NCBI GenBank assembly: GCA_017409005.1
Contig: JAFQTP010000007.1
Location: 56,479 to 120,478, forward strand
Direction: 5' to 3'
Length of the DNA stretch: 64,000 bases
From: Clostridia bacterium
GTDB taxonomy: Bacteria > Bacillota > Clostridia > Christensenellales > UBA1242
Shown in pieces: positions 35,384 through 45,173 of this stretch. Each line of letters opens with the position of its first letter. The stretch's first letter is position 1. The notes under the pieces were generated by a model, which saw nothing but the letters and a program-made list of their open reading frames with translations, had not been told where the DNA came from and ran no database searches. The position numbers and the translations under genes were made by a program.

Positions 35384-37162
35384 ATGAAACGTAATGAAAT
35401 AGACGTTAAATACACTTGGGATTTAAGCAAGTTTTATAAGTCGGATGCCGAATGGTATGCCGACTTTAAAATTGCCAAAACCTATAAAGGTAAGTTTTTA
35501 AAGTTTAAAGGAAAGTTAAATAGTAAACAAAGTTTGCTGGAGTATTTTGAATTTTCAAAAAAAGTTAGTTTGTTAATTGATAAACTTTATATGTATGCGT
35601 CAAACAATTTAAACATTAACCTTGATAGTGCAACCTATAGCGAAATGACTAATTTAGTAATTGCACTAGCAAGCGAACTTGATGCTGAAGATAGTTTTTC
35701 TGAACCAGAATTGCTTGGCTACAGCGAAGAATATTTTAAAGAATTAATTGCCGATAAAAACTTTAAAAACCACAAGCTATATTTTAAAAATTTGCTTCGC
35801 GATAAAAAACATATTTTAACTGAAGCCGAAGAAAAACTGCTTAGTGGTGTTAAAAATTTTGCAGGCGATTCAGCCGACTTATTTGACGGACTTACAAATG
35901 TAGATTTTAAGTTTAAAGATGTTACTGATTCTAACGGAAAAACATATCCGTTAACAAAAACAAATGCGTCAACTTATTTTGAAAGCCACGATAGGGTTTT
36001 ACGTAAAAGTGCCAGCGAAAACTATAATAAAAAGTTTAAAGAGTTTAATAACACCATTGCAATTAATTATATTAACAATTTAAAAGCCGATCACTTTTTT
36101 AGTGTGGCACGTAAGTTTAAAAACACCTTTGAAGCAAGCCTATATTCTGAAAATGTTAGCAAAAAATTATACAATAAATTAATTGAACAAACACATAAAA
36201 ACATTCCTTTAATTAACAAATACTATGCTTTGCGAAAAAAGGCTTTAGGTGTAGATAAGTTGTTTGGCTACGACCTTAGTGTCAGTATGTGTAAAGATTT
36301 TGACAAAAAGTTTACTTTTGAAGAAACCAAACAAATAATTTTAGAAGCACTAAAACCATTAGGGGAACAATATTTAAACATGGTTAAACACGTGTTTGAT
36401 AATCGTTGGATTGATGTTTACCCATGTGATGGCAAACGTAGTGGCGGTTATGAAAGTGATATGTATGGCATTAGCCCAGTAATACTATATAACTTTGAAG
36501 GAACACTACAAGATGTTGTTGGTGTTGCCCACGAAATTGGGCACGCAATGCACACGGTTAAAGCACAAAGTGCACAGCCATATGAACTTGCAGAATATAC
36601 AATTTTTCTAGCTGAAATTGCTAGCACATTTAACGAGGTGTTGGTGTTTAAATATTTAATTGAACACGCAAAAACTAAAGAGGAAAAACTTTACTTTTTA
36701 GATAACTACCTAACTTTGTTTAGGGCAGCAATTTTTGCGCAGGTTGAATATTCCGAGTTTGAACAATTTGCTCACGGATTGGTTGCAAACAATAAACCAA
36801 TTAGCAAAGATGTGTTAAATGCTAAAGCAGAAGAATTAGGAAGTAAGTATAACACTGTGTGCGAAAAAACCGAACTTGGTTATGTTTGGTGGAGCGTTGT
36901 GCCTCACTTTTACACAAGTTTTTATGTTTACAAATATGCAACCGGTTTGGTTTCGGCAGTAAGTTTGGCAAGCAAAGTTTTAACCGGGGAAAAACAAGAA
37001 CTTGAAAAATATTTTAAATTTTTAAGAGCAGGAGGTTCAAACTTTTCAACCACCATTTTAAAAAATGCTGGTGTTAATTTAGAAACCAACCAACCTTACG
37101 AACTTGCATTTTCAGAACTTGAAAACATAATTAATCAAATGGAAGAAATTATTAACAACTAA
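35384..37162 (+). CDS. pepF: Oligoendopeptidase F (M3B family metallopeptidase)
   Basis: 592 residues, usual size. The zinc site HEIGHAMH begins at H383 (HExxH), with a downstream Glu in EYTIFLAEIASTFNEV as third ligand. The end FLRAGGSNFSTTILKNAGV is typical of PepF, which cleaves short peptides of about 7-17 residues in the cytoplasm. Start ATG 35384 has AGAGGT upstream; it lies 9 bases after the DUF6320-like gene and may be cotranscribed. A strong terminator follows. High confidence for family, substrate range inferred. Confidence 0.95.
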   Translation: MKRNEIDVKYTWDLSKFYKSDAEWYADFKIAKTYKGKFLKFKGKLNSKQSLLEYFEFSKKVSLLIDKLYMYASNNLNINLDSATYSEMTNLVIALASELDAEDSFSEPELLGYSEEYFKELIADKNFKNHKLYFKNLLRDKKHILTEAEEKLLSGVKNFAGDSADLFDGLTNVDFKFKDVTDSNGKTYPLTKTNASTYFESHDRVLRKSASENYNKKFKEFNNTIAINYINNLKADHFFSVARKFKNTFEASLYSENVSKKLYNKLIEQTHKNIPLINKYYALRKKALGVDKLFGYDLSVSMCKDFDKKFTFEETKQIILEALKPLGEQYLNMVKHVFDNRWIDVYPCDGKRSGGYESDMYGISPVILYNFEGTLQDVVGVAHEIGHAMHTVKAQSAQPYELAEYTIFLAEIASTFNEVLVFKYLIEHAKTKEEKLYFLDNYLTLFRAAIFAQVEYSEFEQFAHGLVANNKPISKDVLNAKAEELGSKYNTVCEKTELGYVWWSVVPHFYTSFYVYKYATGLVSAVSLASKVLTGEKQELEKYFKFLRAGGSNFSTTILKNAGVNLETNQPYELAFSELENIINQMEEIINN

Positions 37163-37174
37163 ATTGTTTTAACC

Positions 37175-37200
37175 AGAGGGGTTTTGCCCCTCTTTTTTTA
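37175..37200 (+). terminator. Terminator of pepF
   Basis: AGAGGGG/CCCCTCT with loop TTTTG and seven T residues. Confidence 0.95.
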
Positions 37201-37308
37201 CTGGTGTTGTAAATATTTTTATTGTGTGTTTGACACAAAGTTGGTTATTTGGCTATAATTAAGTGTATATAATAAAATAAGTTAATTTTTAACTTACGGA
37301 GAAACTTA

Positions 37309-38367
37309 ATGGATAAATTAAAAATTGGTATTGTTGGTGCCGGTGCGGTTGGTGGTGTAATTTGTGCCATGCTTGCCGAAAAGGGGTATGATGTTGAAGT
37401 TGCAAAACGCTATAATTCCGATATCGTGCTAGATAACTACACAGGTTTAGAAATTACTGGTGCTTTTGGTAACCGTAACATTTTGGTTAAGGCCGTTAAT
37501 GGCGTTGGTGGTTTTACAACAAAAAAAGATGTTATTTTTGTTTTAACAAAAGCATACGATGCTCCGGAAGTTGCAAGCCAATGCCTAGAGTGGCTTAGCG
37601 ACAGAGGCATTTTAATTAGTAGCCAAAACGTTATGAATGTTGAAGAAATGCTAAGAGTTGTTGGTTCGGATAGGTTGTTTGCTTTAATTATTAACTGGAG
37701 TGCAACACGCCACACCAAAGCAAAAATGGAAGTAACAAAACCGGGCAATATGATTATTGGTAACTTTGGCGATAAAGCAAAAGGCTATTTAGAAGTTATG
37801 CAACGCATTTTATCAACCATTGCTCCAACCGAAATTTCAAACAACATTATTGGCGACATTTGGAGCCGCACAATAATTAATAGTTGCATTTCAAGTGCAG
37901 GGGCATTAACTGGCATGAACCTAGGCAAAACCATGATGGCGCCAGGTGTTAATAAAATTTTTAAAAACATAATTTTTGAGTGCATGAACTTGGCTAACAG
38001 CTTAAACGTTAGTGTTAAAAACTACGATGCTCTAGATTACTATAGGTTTACCGAAACAGGCATTGGGGCATTTGTTTATCGAAACACAATTTTGCGTAGG
38101 CTTAAAAAACAAAATGGACACTTTGTTTCAAGTTGTCAACGTGCAATTGAAAACAATCAAAAAAGTGAAATTGACTATTTAAATGGATATTTTGTTAAAC
38201 TGGCAGCAAAACAAAATGCTTCAGTTCCAACAAATAAGCGTGTTTACGATATGGTTTTAGAGGTTGAAAACGGAACCAGATACATGACACTTGAAAACCT
38301 TTCAGACTACTATTTAAAACACCCTAAAAAATATCTAAAACATTTAAACACAAAAAAGGAAGTATAA
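37309..38367 (+). CDS. Ketopantoate reductase-like protein (ApbA/PanE family)
   Basis: 352 residues. The Rossmann fold starts KIGIVGAGAVGGVICAMLAEKGYDV with the GxGxxG motif. Conserved VKAYDA-like element (LTKAYDAPEVA) and GDIWSRTIINSC (with N as substrate contact) match the 2-dehydropantoate 2-reductase family. It reduces ketopantoate to pantoate with NADPH, for coenzyme A synthesis, if it is a true PanE; many members act on other 2-oxoacids. Other pan genes are not near. A yqeY-type gene follows 3 bases after the stop, so it is cotranscribed. Confidence 0.8.
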   Translation: MDKLKIGIVGAGAVGGVICAMLAEKGYDVEVAKRYNSDIVLDNYTGLEITGAFGNRNILVKAVNGVGGFTTKKDVIFVLTKAYDAPEVASQCLEWLSDRGILISSQNVMNVEEMLRVVGSDRLFALIINWSATRHTKAKMEVTKPGNMIIGNFGDKAKGYLEVMQRILSTIAPTEISNNIIGDIWSRTIINSCISSAGALTGMNLGKTMMAPGVNKIFKNIIFECMNLANSLNVSVKNYDALDYYRFTETGIGAFVYRNTILRRLKKQNGHFVSSCQRAIENNQKSEIDYLNGYFVKLAAKQNASVPTNKRVYDMVLEVENGTRYMTLENLSDYYLKHPKKYLKHLNTKKEV

Positions 38368-38370
38368 ACC

Positions 38371-38793
38371 ATGATTATTGAAGAAATTAAAAAGGCTAAC
38401 ACTCAAGCCATGAAAGAACGTAACCAAAATTTAAGAAATATTTATTCGGTTATTATTAACAAATATATGCAAGCTCAAATTGAAGCAAGGCTTTTAAAGG
38501 GCGAAGTTAACGACGAGGATATGATTAGAATTATCCGTAAAACAATTAAAGAACTAGACGAAGAAGCTGCAAACTACGAAAAAGTTGGCAATGTTGAAGA
38601 AGCCGACAAAATCAAAATTCAACGTGATGCAATTTCTGGCTATTTACCAACAATGATTACTGCCGAAGTAATTCATAAAATTATTGAAAACTTGCCAGAT
38701 AAATCAATTCCAAGCGTAATGCGCCACTTTAAAACTCAATATGCTGGACGCGTTGATATGAAAATGGTTAGCGACGAATTAAAAAGATTTTAG
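38371..38793 (+). CDS. yqeY: GatB/YqeY domain protein
   Basis: 140 residues. The form MIIEEIKKANTQAMKERNQNLRNIYSVIINKYM, an internal DEDMIRIIRKTIKELDEEAANYEKVG and the end SVMRHFKTQYAGRVDMKMVSDELKRF fit the YqeY family, which is related to the tail domain of GatB and suggested to touch tRNA metabolism. Function in vivo is not settled. It lies directly behind the ketopantoate-reductase-like gene and ends before a terminator. Confidence 0.9.
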   Translation: MIIEEIKKANTQAMKERNQNLRNIYSVIINKYMQAQIEARLLKGEVNDEDMIRIIRKTIKELDEEAANYEKVGNVEEADKIKIQRDAISGYLPTMITAEVIHKIIENLPDKSIPSVMRHFKTQYAGRVDMKMVSDELKRF

Positions 38794-38825
38794 TTCGTTT
38801 TAACAAGTAGAATAAAAATGGAAAC

Positions 38826-38856
38826 AAAAAAGAACCTCGTTTGGGTTCTTTTTTGT
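38826..38856 (+). terminator. Terminator of the yqeY operon
   Basis: AAAAAAGAACC/GGTTCTTTTTT with loop TCGTTTG. Nearly the reverse complement of the terminator at 43136. Confidence 0.92.
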
Positions 38857-38960
38857 TTTGGCGTTACATATAAAATCTATTTTATATTACACTTAACAAA
38901 AATTGTTTGTAATATTATTTTACAATTAATAGTAATTTATTTTAAAATTAAAAAAAATAA

Positions 38961-39066
38961 TTATAACCTTAGCCATTTTTGTATAAAATTAACATAATTT
39001 ATTCAAAATTAGCACCAAAACTTGATTTTTGTACAAAAATAAGATATATATTGATTAAGGTTATAA
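38961..39066. promoter_or_regulatory. AT-rich region with nested inverted repeats upstream of the DUF6487-like gene
   Basis: TTATAACCTTA (38961-38971) is the exact reverse complement of TAAGGTTATAA (39056-39066). Between them lie ATTTTTGTATAAAAT (38975-38989) and the perfect palindrome TTTTTGTACAAAAA (39026-39039). Possible regulator-binding array. Confidence 0.45.
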
Positions 39067-39081
39067 AAATGGAGGCACATT

Positions 39082-39321
39082 ATGATTTGTCCTATTTGTA
39101 AAAAAGAAATGATTGAAGGCAGAATTCCTGATAATGGAAAAAAATTGGTTTTCACAGTAATAGATAGTTCAAAAATTTTAGAAAATAGACATTTAATTGT
39201 TAATGGGTTTTTCGGAGATTATATTCCACTAACAAAACAAGCAATATTAAAAGGACAAAATTATGCAGATTCGTTTTATTGCCCTACTTGCAGAATAATT
39301 ATCACACCAGTAAAAGGATAG
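39082..39321 (+). CDS. Small zinc-ribbon protein, PF20097/DUF6487-like
   Basis: 79 residues. CPICKKEM at the start and CPTC near the end form a four-Cys zinc ribbon with a long loop between. The order matches short clostridial proteins annotated as PF20097 family. Start has GGAGG upstream. No partner operon except that it lies 111 bases before the giant surface protein gene. Function unknown; zinc binding inferred. Confidence 0.7.
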   Translation: MICPICKKEMIEGRIPDNGKKLVFTVIDSSKILENRHLIVNGFFGDYIPLTKQAILKGQNYADSFYCPTCRIIITPVKG

Positions 39322-39338
39322 CGTTTGTCTATCCTTTT
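39312..39338 (+). terminator. Terminator overlapping the stop codon of the zinc-ribbon gene
   Basis: AAAAGGATAG/CTATCCTTTT with a 7-base loop; the TAG stop is the last part of the 5' arm. Confidence 0.8.
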
Positions 39339-39432
39339 GTTCATTTTTATAACCTAAATTATCACTTAAGTGTGAAATAAATTAAAGGAGGTTTCATTAT
39401 TTTTTCATTTAACTAATAAGGAGGTTATAAAA

Positions 39433-42400
39433 ATGCTTAAAAAAAGCAAATCAAAATTAGTTTATATAAGTATAATTTTAATGCTTATATTTCTTTCTTG
39501 CGGAACAATTTTTATAAATAATTCAAGCAATAATAAAAAAGTTCATGCAGAAACAACAACATTAAGCGTTGAGGATTATACTAATTCCGATAACTTAATA
39601 AATGATAGCACTAAAACAATAAACGATTACACCAGTTTATATGGAACAAAAGGTAAAATTGTTGAAAATCCTGATAACACTGCAAATCTAATTTTATCTG
39701 GTTCAACTGATGACGACATTATTCAAATAGTTCCAAAATTATATTTTAACACTATTGGAACAAATATGTATATGGGTGAAGAGTATGGATTTTTTATAAA
39801 TACAACCCAAATGGATAGTTGTTATTTTTCAACAGTTATGGTTTTTGATATTGAAGTTAATTTAAACCTAGTTGAAACTATTGATAATATTGTTATAAAC
39901 GTTAGCCCATTATTTCAATACAACTACGCATATTTAAATGCAAATGCTGATAATTTTACTTTATCACAAAACAATTATGAAGTTATTGTTAGATATAGCA
40001 TTACATCAGATATTGTTGTGGTTGCACCATCTACATTAAGTAAAGAGTATGTTACAAACGATGTTTCTGTAACTTACGGAAATGTTGACAAATATTATTT
40101 GAAAGATATTGCAATGGGTGTTGCCTTATTTAACGAGCAAGAATTAAATTATGGCGATGCAAACTATAACCCAACTACCGATATTGGCAGTTATGTTACA
40201 AGCTACGAATATGTTTTTAATGGAAAAACATACGAAAATGGTGAAATAGTTGATATGACAGAACAAGAAAATACTGATTATTTTTTCACGGCGTATGATA
40301 CAGCAATGTGGGTTATTGGTTGGCTTAATATCATTCCAGAGTTTAGACTTATTAACGATGTTGCTTCTCAATTAATCGCACTACCTTCCCTAATATATTC
40401 TTGGTATGATGAACTTAATGGTGGTGCGGTTTACAATGAAACAACAACAAGCATTGCTTACACCGCAGATGGAGAGGGCAAACTTAATGTTGCTTCATAC
40501 TATCAAAATCGCGACGACCAACTAGCAAACTATAAAGACGAAAACGGACAATCAACATTAATTAAAGCCGCAACAATTCCGTTTGACGCTGGCATTGATG
40601 GTGGTGTTTGGTATGGTGTTGGCGATTATGCTAGCGGATATTTTAAAGTTAATCATTCAGCATTAAACCAAGCAGCAAATTACACAAGATTAGTTAAAGA
40701 CGTAACTTTAAAGGTTATGGACGTAGAAACTGGCGAAATTGTTATGTTTGGAACAAACACTTCTCATGCAAACTTGCGTGAACCTGTTTATAAAAGTGTT
40801 GACTTAGAACAACTTACAAACATAAACCTATTACCAAACGGCACCAACTATTTTAGTTTTAATGCAACACACAAAAGCAACTATAGTTTAACAATACCTA
40901 ACGCAAGCAATGTTATTGTTGAAGTAGATGGAAACACATTAACCTTTAACGAAAATGTTGCAAACATAACCTTACCGGCTGGCGACCACGAAATTATTGT
41001 TAAAAATATTAGTCAAACCGAAAAGGTGTTTACTAGCCTAACAATTAATCCAGAAGTTATGGCTTCAACCGAAACAAGCAAAGCATTTAGTTTAAACGCA
41101 AGCGAAAGTTATTTGTTAAAAATAACCGATTTAAACTTAGTTAAATTATTAAACACAAACAACACTAACGTTTTAATTAACGGAATATATTTAGATTGTG
41201 CTTGTTTAAATGCTTACACAACTAAAGGAACAATCAGCCCTGCAAGTTTGCTAACACACCCATTTACACTAGGAAATTATTATGCTGTGTTAACAAACAC
41301 CTCAACCGAAACACAAAATGTTAGTTTTTCACTTTCCGAGCCTACAACACTTACTGAAAGTGGTGCTCAAACAATTGCCATGCAAGGTTCAAATTACACT
41401 TATTTTAAATTTATGCCAACAACCTCGGCAACATATGTTATAACATCAAGCAATTATAACAATTTGCAATGGATTGCTTATAATTCGGATAATAGTTTAA
41501 CAAACGCTGGCGGAACATATTATTCTTTGGCTTATTTTGAAATTGGTTGCAATGCAAACACAGCATATTATATTGGAGTTAAAAACGAAACAACCGAAAA
41601 TATTGTGTTTAACGCCAAAGCAACTTCTAACGCATATTCGTGGGAAGTTGTTGGTGGAACCAACACAAACCTTGTAACAAATTCAGACACAATTAATTTA
41701 CAACGCGGATATACTTACACCATTAATTTGCGTATAAACGGAAATGTTTTAGCCACTGGAGTAACTTATGGATACACTAACCAAGACACAGCTTTTGGTG
41801 TGTATAATATTGTAACTAACGGAAATCAATTTACAATTAATTCAACCACCCCTGTTGGCGGTAATGGTTTCTTTGTTTTTGCCAGAGTGTTAAATTCTGA
41901 TGGAACAGAGCACGATGTTGATTGGATTGTTGTTGTTCCAGAAATTGGCGAAAGTTTAACTTTTACAAGCGTTACTAATGCTCAAGATATAACATTTGGA
42001 TTTACTAGCACAAGATACATTAATCAATTTACCTACACCTTAACCGATGTTAGCAATAATGTTTCAACCTACACATATAGCATAAGCACATACACAAATG
42101 AACAAAACACCGCAACAATAAGTTTGTTAAACACTTTGTTAAATCTTAATTCTTCAACACCACAAAATTATACTTTAAAAATTGTAAGTTTTGGTTTTTT
42201 AGATGGGTTTAATGTGCAACAAACAAAAACTTTCAATTATGGAGTTGGAACAATAAATAACTTATTTGCGGGCGGCAGTGGCACCGAAGCAAGCCCCTAC
42301 ACAATTAATTGCATTAGACACTTAAATAATGCAAACAACCGAAGTTTTTATTATCAACTTTCAACATCGTTAAGTTTAGGAACAATTAGTCCTTATTCAG

Positions 42401-43128
42401 CATTCAGAGGCACTTTAAATGGTAATGGAAACACCATTTCATATAACATTACAACCAGTGCTAATAGCGGATATTTTGGTTTGTATGCTTATAATTATGG
42501 AACTATTAAAAATTTAGTTGTTAATGCAAATATAATGGTTGAAAATGCAACTGGAAACACTGTTTATTCGGGTTTGGTTTGTGCACAAAACAATGGATAT
42601 TTAATTAGTTGCACAACCCATGGCTCAACAAGTAACTATCGCGACGCATCAAATAATGGTGGATTGGTTGGCAGAAACGAAGGAATTATTAGTTCGTGCA
42701 CCAACTACGCTTCAGTTATTGGAAGTGGCGATATGGGTGGAATTGCCGGTTCTAATTATGGTGGAGCCGCAAATATTTCTAGTTGTGTTAACCGCGGAAA
42801 TGTTACCTACTATTATTATTCAACAAGCCGAAGCATTGGTGGAATTGTTGGTTATCAAGATAACGGAAATATTTCTGGTTGCACAAACTATGCAACAATT
42901 ACATACGGAAGTGCTAGCAGCAGTAGCCGAACTTTGCAACCAGCAATGTCGCAAGTTTTAGGCACCAGAAATTATGGTTATGTTGATGGGAACACTTGTT
43001 CTGGTTCAGTTAACAAAGGAAGTTTGCATACTGAAACATGGACTGAATTTCTATTTATTAAAAAAGAACATAACCAAGCAGCACTAGTTTCGTTAACTGG
43101 TCAAATTGGTAACGATAGTGGCAATTAA
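39433..43128 (+). CDS. Giant secreted surface protein with C-terminal GLUG-like repeats
   Basis: 1231 residues. Signal peptide about 1-38 (LKKSKSKLVYISIILMLIFL ending near VHAE). The body is Asn/Thr-rich, with beta-sandwich-like stretches in the middle. The last ~180 residues carry repeated GGLVGRNEGIISSCTN, GGIAGSNYGGAANISSCVN and GGIVGYQDNGNISGCTN units (GLUG motifs) seen in adhesins and IgA peptidases. There is no LPxTG or final membrane helix, so its anchoring is unclear. Start has AAGGAGG at 8 bases. Likely adhesion or surface attachment; ligand unknown. Confidence 0.85.
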   Translation: MLKKSKSKLVYISIILMLIFLSCGTIFINNSSNNKKVHAETTTLSVEDYTNSDNLINDSTKTINDYTSLYGTKGKIVENPDNTANLILSGSTDDDIIQIVPKLYFNTIGTNMYMGEEYGFFINTTQMDSCYFSTVMVFDIEVNLNLVETIDNIVINVSPLFQYNYAYLNANADNFTLSQNNYEVIVRYSITSDIVVVAPSTLSKEYVTNDVSVTYGNVDKYYLKDIAMGVALFNEQELNYGDANYNPTTDIGSYVTSYEYVFNGKTYENGEIVDMTEQENTDYFFTAYDTAMWVIGWLNIIPEFRLINDVASQLIALPSLIYSWYDELNGGAVYNETTTSIAYTADGEGKLNVASYYQNRDDQLANYKDENGQSTLIKAATIPFDAGIDGGVWYGVGDYASGYFKVNHSALNQAANYTRLVKDVTLKVMDVETGEIVMFGTNTSHANLREPVYKSVDLEQLTNINLLPNGTNYFSFNATHKSNYSLTIPNASNVIVEVDGNTLTFNENVANITLPAGDHEIIVKNISQTEKVFTSLTINPEVMASTETSKAFSLNASESYLLKITDLNLVKLLNTNNTNVLINGIYLDCACLNAYTTKGTISPASLLTHPFTLGNYYAVLTNTSTETQNVSFSLSEPTTLTESGAQTIAMQGSNYTYFKFMPTTSATYVITSSNYNNLQWIAYNSDNSLTNAGGTYYSLAYFEIGCNANTAYYIGVKNETTENIVFNAKATSNAYSWEVVGGTNTNLVTNSDTINLQRGYTYTINLRINGNVLATGVTYGYTNQDTAFGVYNIVTNGNQFTINSTTPVGGNGFFVFARVLNSDGTEHDVDWIVVVPEIGESLTFTSVTNAQDITFGFTSTRYINQFTYTLTDVSNNVSTYTYSISTYTNEQNTATISLLNTLLNLNSSTPQNYTLKIVSFGFLDGFNVQQTKTFNYGVGTINNLFAGGSGTEASPYTINCIRHLNNANNRSFYYQLSTSLSLGTISPYSAFRGTLNGNGNTISYNITTSANSGYFGLYAYNYGTIKNLVVNANIMVENATGNTVYSGLVCAQNNGYLISCTTHGSTSNYRDASNNGGLVGRNEGIISSCTNYASVIGSGDMGGIAGSNYGGAANISSCVNRGNVTYYYYSTSRSIGGIVGYQDNGNISGCTNYATITYGSASSSSRTLQPAMSQVLGTRNYGYVDGNTCSGSVNKGSLHTETWTEFLFIKKEHNQAALVSLTGQIGNDSGN

Positions 43129-43135
43129 AATACAA

Positions 43136-43168
43136 CAAAAAAGAACCCCAAACGAGGTTCTTTTTTGT
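43136..43168. terminator. Bidirectional terminator between the surface protein and rlmD
   Basis: AAAAAAGAACC/GGTTCTTTTTT with loop CCAAACGA, T runs on both strands. Confidence 0.92.
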
Positions 43169-43185
43169 TGTTATGCAATTTTTAA

Positions 43186-44508
43186 TTAATCTTTTAATGT
43201 TAAACTAACCAATGTTTCAACGTGATGGGTTTGAGGGAACATGTCGAAAGGTTTAACAAAGTTTAGGGTGTAGTGTGTGCTTAAAAGGTTTAGGTCGCGT
43301 GCAAGGGTGGCAGGTCCACACGAAATGTAAAGTATGTTTTTAGGCTTAACATTTAAAATTGTTTCAATAACTTGTTTGCTGCAGCCTTTGCGTGGTGGGT
43401 CTAAAACAATAAACGAGTAGTCTTTAATGGTTTTAAGTTTTTCGGAAACATCTCCCAAAATGTTGGTTAGGTTTGTTAGGTTGTTTTCTTGTTTTAAGGT
43501 TTCGGCGTTTTGGTGGCTGCTTTCAACAATTTCAATGCCATAAACGTGTTTTGCGGTTTTGCAAATAAGTCCGCTTAAATATCCGGCACCGCTAAACGCA
43601 TTAACAACCACTTCGTTTTTAACCGCATTTTGCACTTCGGTATAAATTTGGCTTGCAATTTGGGTGTTAACTTGCATAAAGCTGTTTAAACTTATTTCGT
43701 AATTTAAGCCGTTTTCAAACATTTTAATGGTTTTAATGCCATAAAGGTGTTTATATTGGTTGGTTAAAATAACATTGTTGTTAAGTGTGTTTATGTTAAG
43801 CATTAAGCCAAAGGTGTTAAAGTGTGGTTTAAGTGCTTCAACAAGTGCCTGGTGGTTTGGAAGCGTGTTTCCGTTGGTTACAACACACACTAGCAGTTGG
43901 TTTTGCTCTAACCTACAAACAAGGTGTTTAACTAGTCCGGTTTTTGTTTGTTCGTTATAAACTGAAATGTTGTTTTCAAGCATAAATTTATTAAACACAT
44001 CAATAATTGGTTTTGCCCAAGGTTGCTGAATGTGGCAGTTTTCAATTTTCACAATTTCGTGGCTGTTTTCTTTATACATGCCAACAAACGGAACTTTGCT
44101 AAATCCAACCGGAAAACTAAATTTGTTTCGGTAGCCATATGGTGTGCTTGCAACGCACGGCTCAACCAAATTTTCAACATTAAGTTTACCAATTTTGGTA
44201 AGGGTGTTTTTAACTAATGTTGTTTTAAAGTTTAGTGCCGCGGTGTAGGATAGGTGTTGCAAATGGCAACCACCACATTTTTTAAAGTGTGGGCAAAGCG
44301 GGGTTGTGCGGTGTGGGCTAGGTTTAATAATTTCGGTAATTTTACCCACATAAAATTTAGATTTTGCATAAATTATGTGAACATTAACAACTTCGCCAAC
44401 AAGTGCAAAGGGCACAAAAACAACAGCACCTTCGTGCTTTGCAATGCCTTCGCCATTAATGCCAAGGTCAATTATTTCTAAAGTTAAATCCATGTTTTTT
44501 GTAATCAT
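43186..44508 (-). CDS. rlmD: 23S rRNA (uracil-C5)-methyltransferase, RlmD/RlmCD family
   Basis: 440 residues (the true start may be the ATG five codons in, MDLTLEI). The N-terminal TRAM domain is followed by iron-sulfur ligands CPHFKKCGGC and C in IENCHIQQ. AdoMet and catalysis regions: VNAFSGAGYLSGLIC, LDPPRKGCSKQVIETI, ISCGPATLARDL with the catalytic Cys. It methylates uracil in 23S rRNA (747 and/or 1939). Gram-positive members often do both. Single gene on the minus strand. Confidence 0.92.
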   Translation of the reverse strand: MITKNMDLTLEIIDLGINGEGIAKHEGAVVFVPFALVGEVVNVHIIYAKSKFYVGKITEIIKPSPHRTTPLCPHFKKCGGCHLQHLSYTAALNFKTTLVKNTLTKIGKLNVENLVEPCVASTPYGYRNKFSFPVGFSKVPFVGMYKENSHEIVKIENCHIQQPWAKPIIDVFNKFMLENNISVYNEQTKTGLVKHLVCRLEQNQLLVCVVTNGNTLPNHQALVEALKPHFNTFGLMLNINTLNNNVILTNQYKHLYGIKTIKMFENGLNYEISLNSFMQVNTQIASQIYTEVQNAVKNEVVVNAFSGAGYLSGLICKTAKHVYGIEIVESSHQNAETLKQENNLTNLTNILGDVSEKLKTIKDYSFIVLDPPRKGCSKQVIETILNVKPKNILYISCGPATLARDLNLLSTHYTLNFVKPFDMFPQTHHVETLVSLTLKD

Positions 44509-44622
44509 AGTTAAATTGTAACTTAATTTTAAATTCGTGCCAACTAATTTGTTTTTATTGTTTGTGTAATTTCTTTTTTGTGTGTTAAAATGTGCGTGTA
44601 AATTACTTTAAAGGAATGAATT

Positions 44623-45171
44623 ATGGAAAAAGAAGTTAATAATACCACTGAAACTGCAGAAGTAAAAACAGCAAATTCAGTTCAAGCCGAACAGCCAGTG
44701 GAAGAAACAAAAAATGCTGAGCAAAAACAAGGTAAATTAAGCGAACAAACCAAAGAAAGTTTGTGGCAAAGTTTAAAGTTTTTGTTATTTTCAATTTCGG
44801 CAGGGGCTATTCAAATTGTTTCATTTACACTGCTTAGTTTGTTTGTGTTTAAAGATTCCGAAAACTTGTTTGGTTGGTCGCATTTAATTGCCCTACTTCT
44901 TTCAGTTGTTTGGAACTTTACATTTAACCGCGAATTCACATTTAAAAGTGCAAGCAATGTTAACATTGCAATGTTAAAAGTTGCAGCATTTTATGCTGTG
45001 TTCACACCAGCAACAGTGTTTGGTGGGCAAGCACTTACCAATGTTGGTTGCAACGCATTTTTAGTTGAAGCCCTAATTATGGTGTTAAACTTTGTTCTTG
45101 AATTTTTATATTGTAAATATTTTGTGTATAGAAACAGCATTAACACCAATAATCGTGCTAAAAAGGATTAA
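44623..45171 (+). CDS. GtrA family membrane protein
   Basis: 182 residues. An acidic Gln/Glu-rich N-terminal tail of about 45 residues precedes four hydrophobic helices (FLLFSISAGAIQIVSFTLL, LIALLLSVVWNFTFNREFTF, VAAFYAVFTPATVFGG, FLVEALIMVLNFVLEFLYCKYFVY). The WNFTFNREFTF segment is typical of GtrA. These help move polyprenyl-linked sugars for surface polysaccharides. The next gene begins 2 bases after the stop, so cotranscription is likely. Confidence 0.85.
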   Translation: MEKEVNNTTETAEVKTANSVQAEQPVEETKNAEQKQGKLSEQTKESLWQSLKFLLFSISAGAIQIVSFTLLSLFVFKDSENLFGWSHLIALLLSVVWNFTFNREFTFKSASNVNIAMLKVAAFYAVFTPATVFGGQALTNVGCNAFLVEALIMVLNFVLEFLYCKYFVYRNSINTNNRAKKD

Positions 45172-45173
45172 TA

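Noticed and set aside
42620-42961. 113-codon frame inside the GLUG protein gene
   Set aside because: Shadow frame of the repeat region; no ribosome site.
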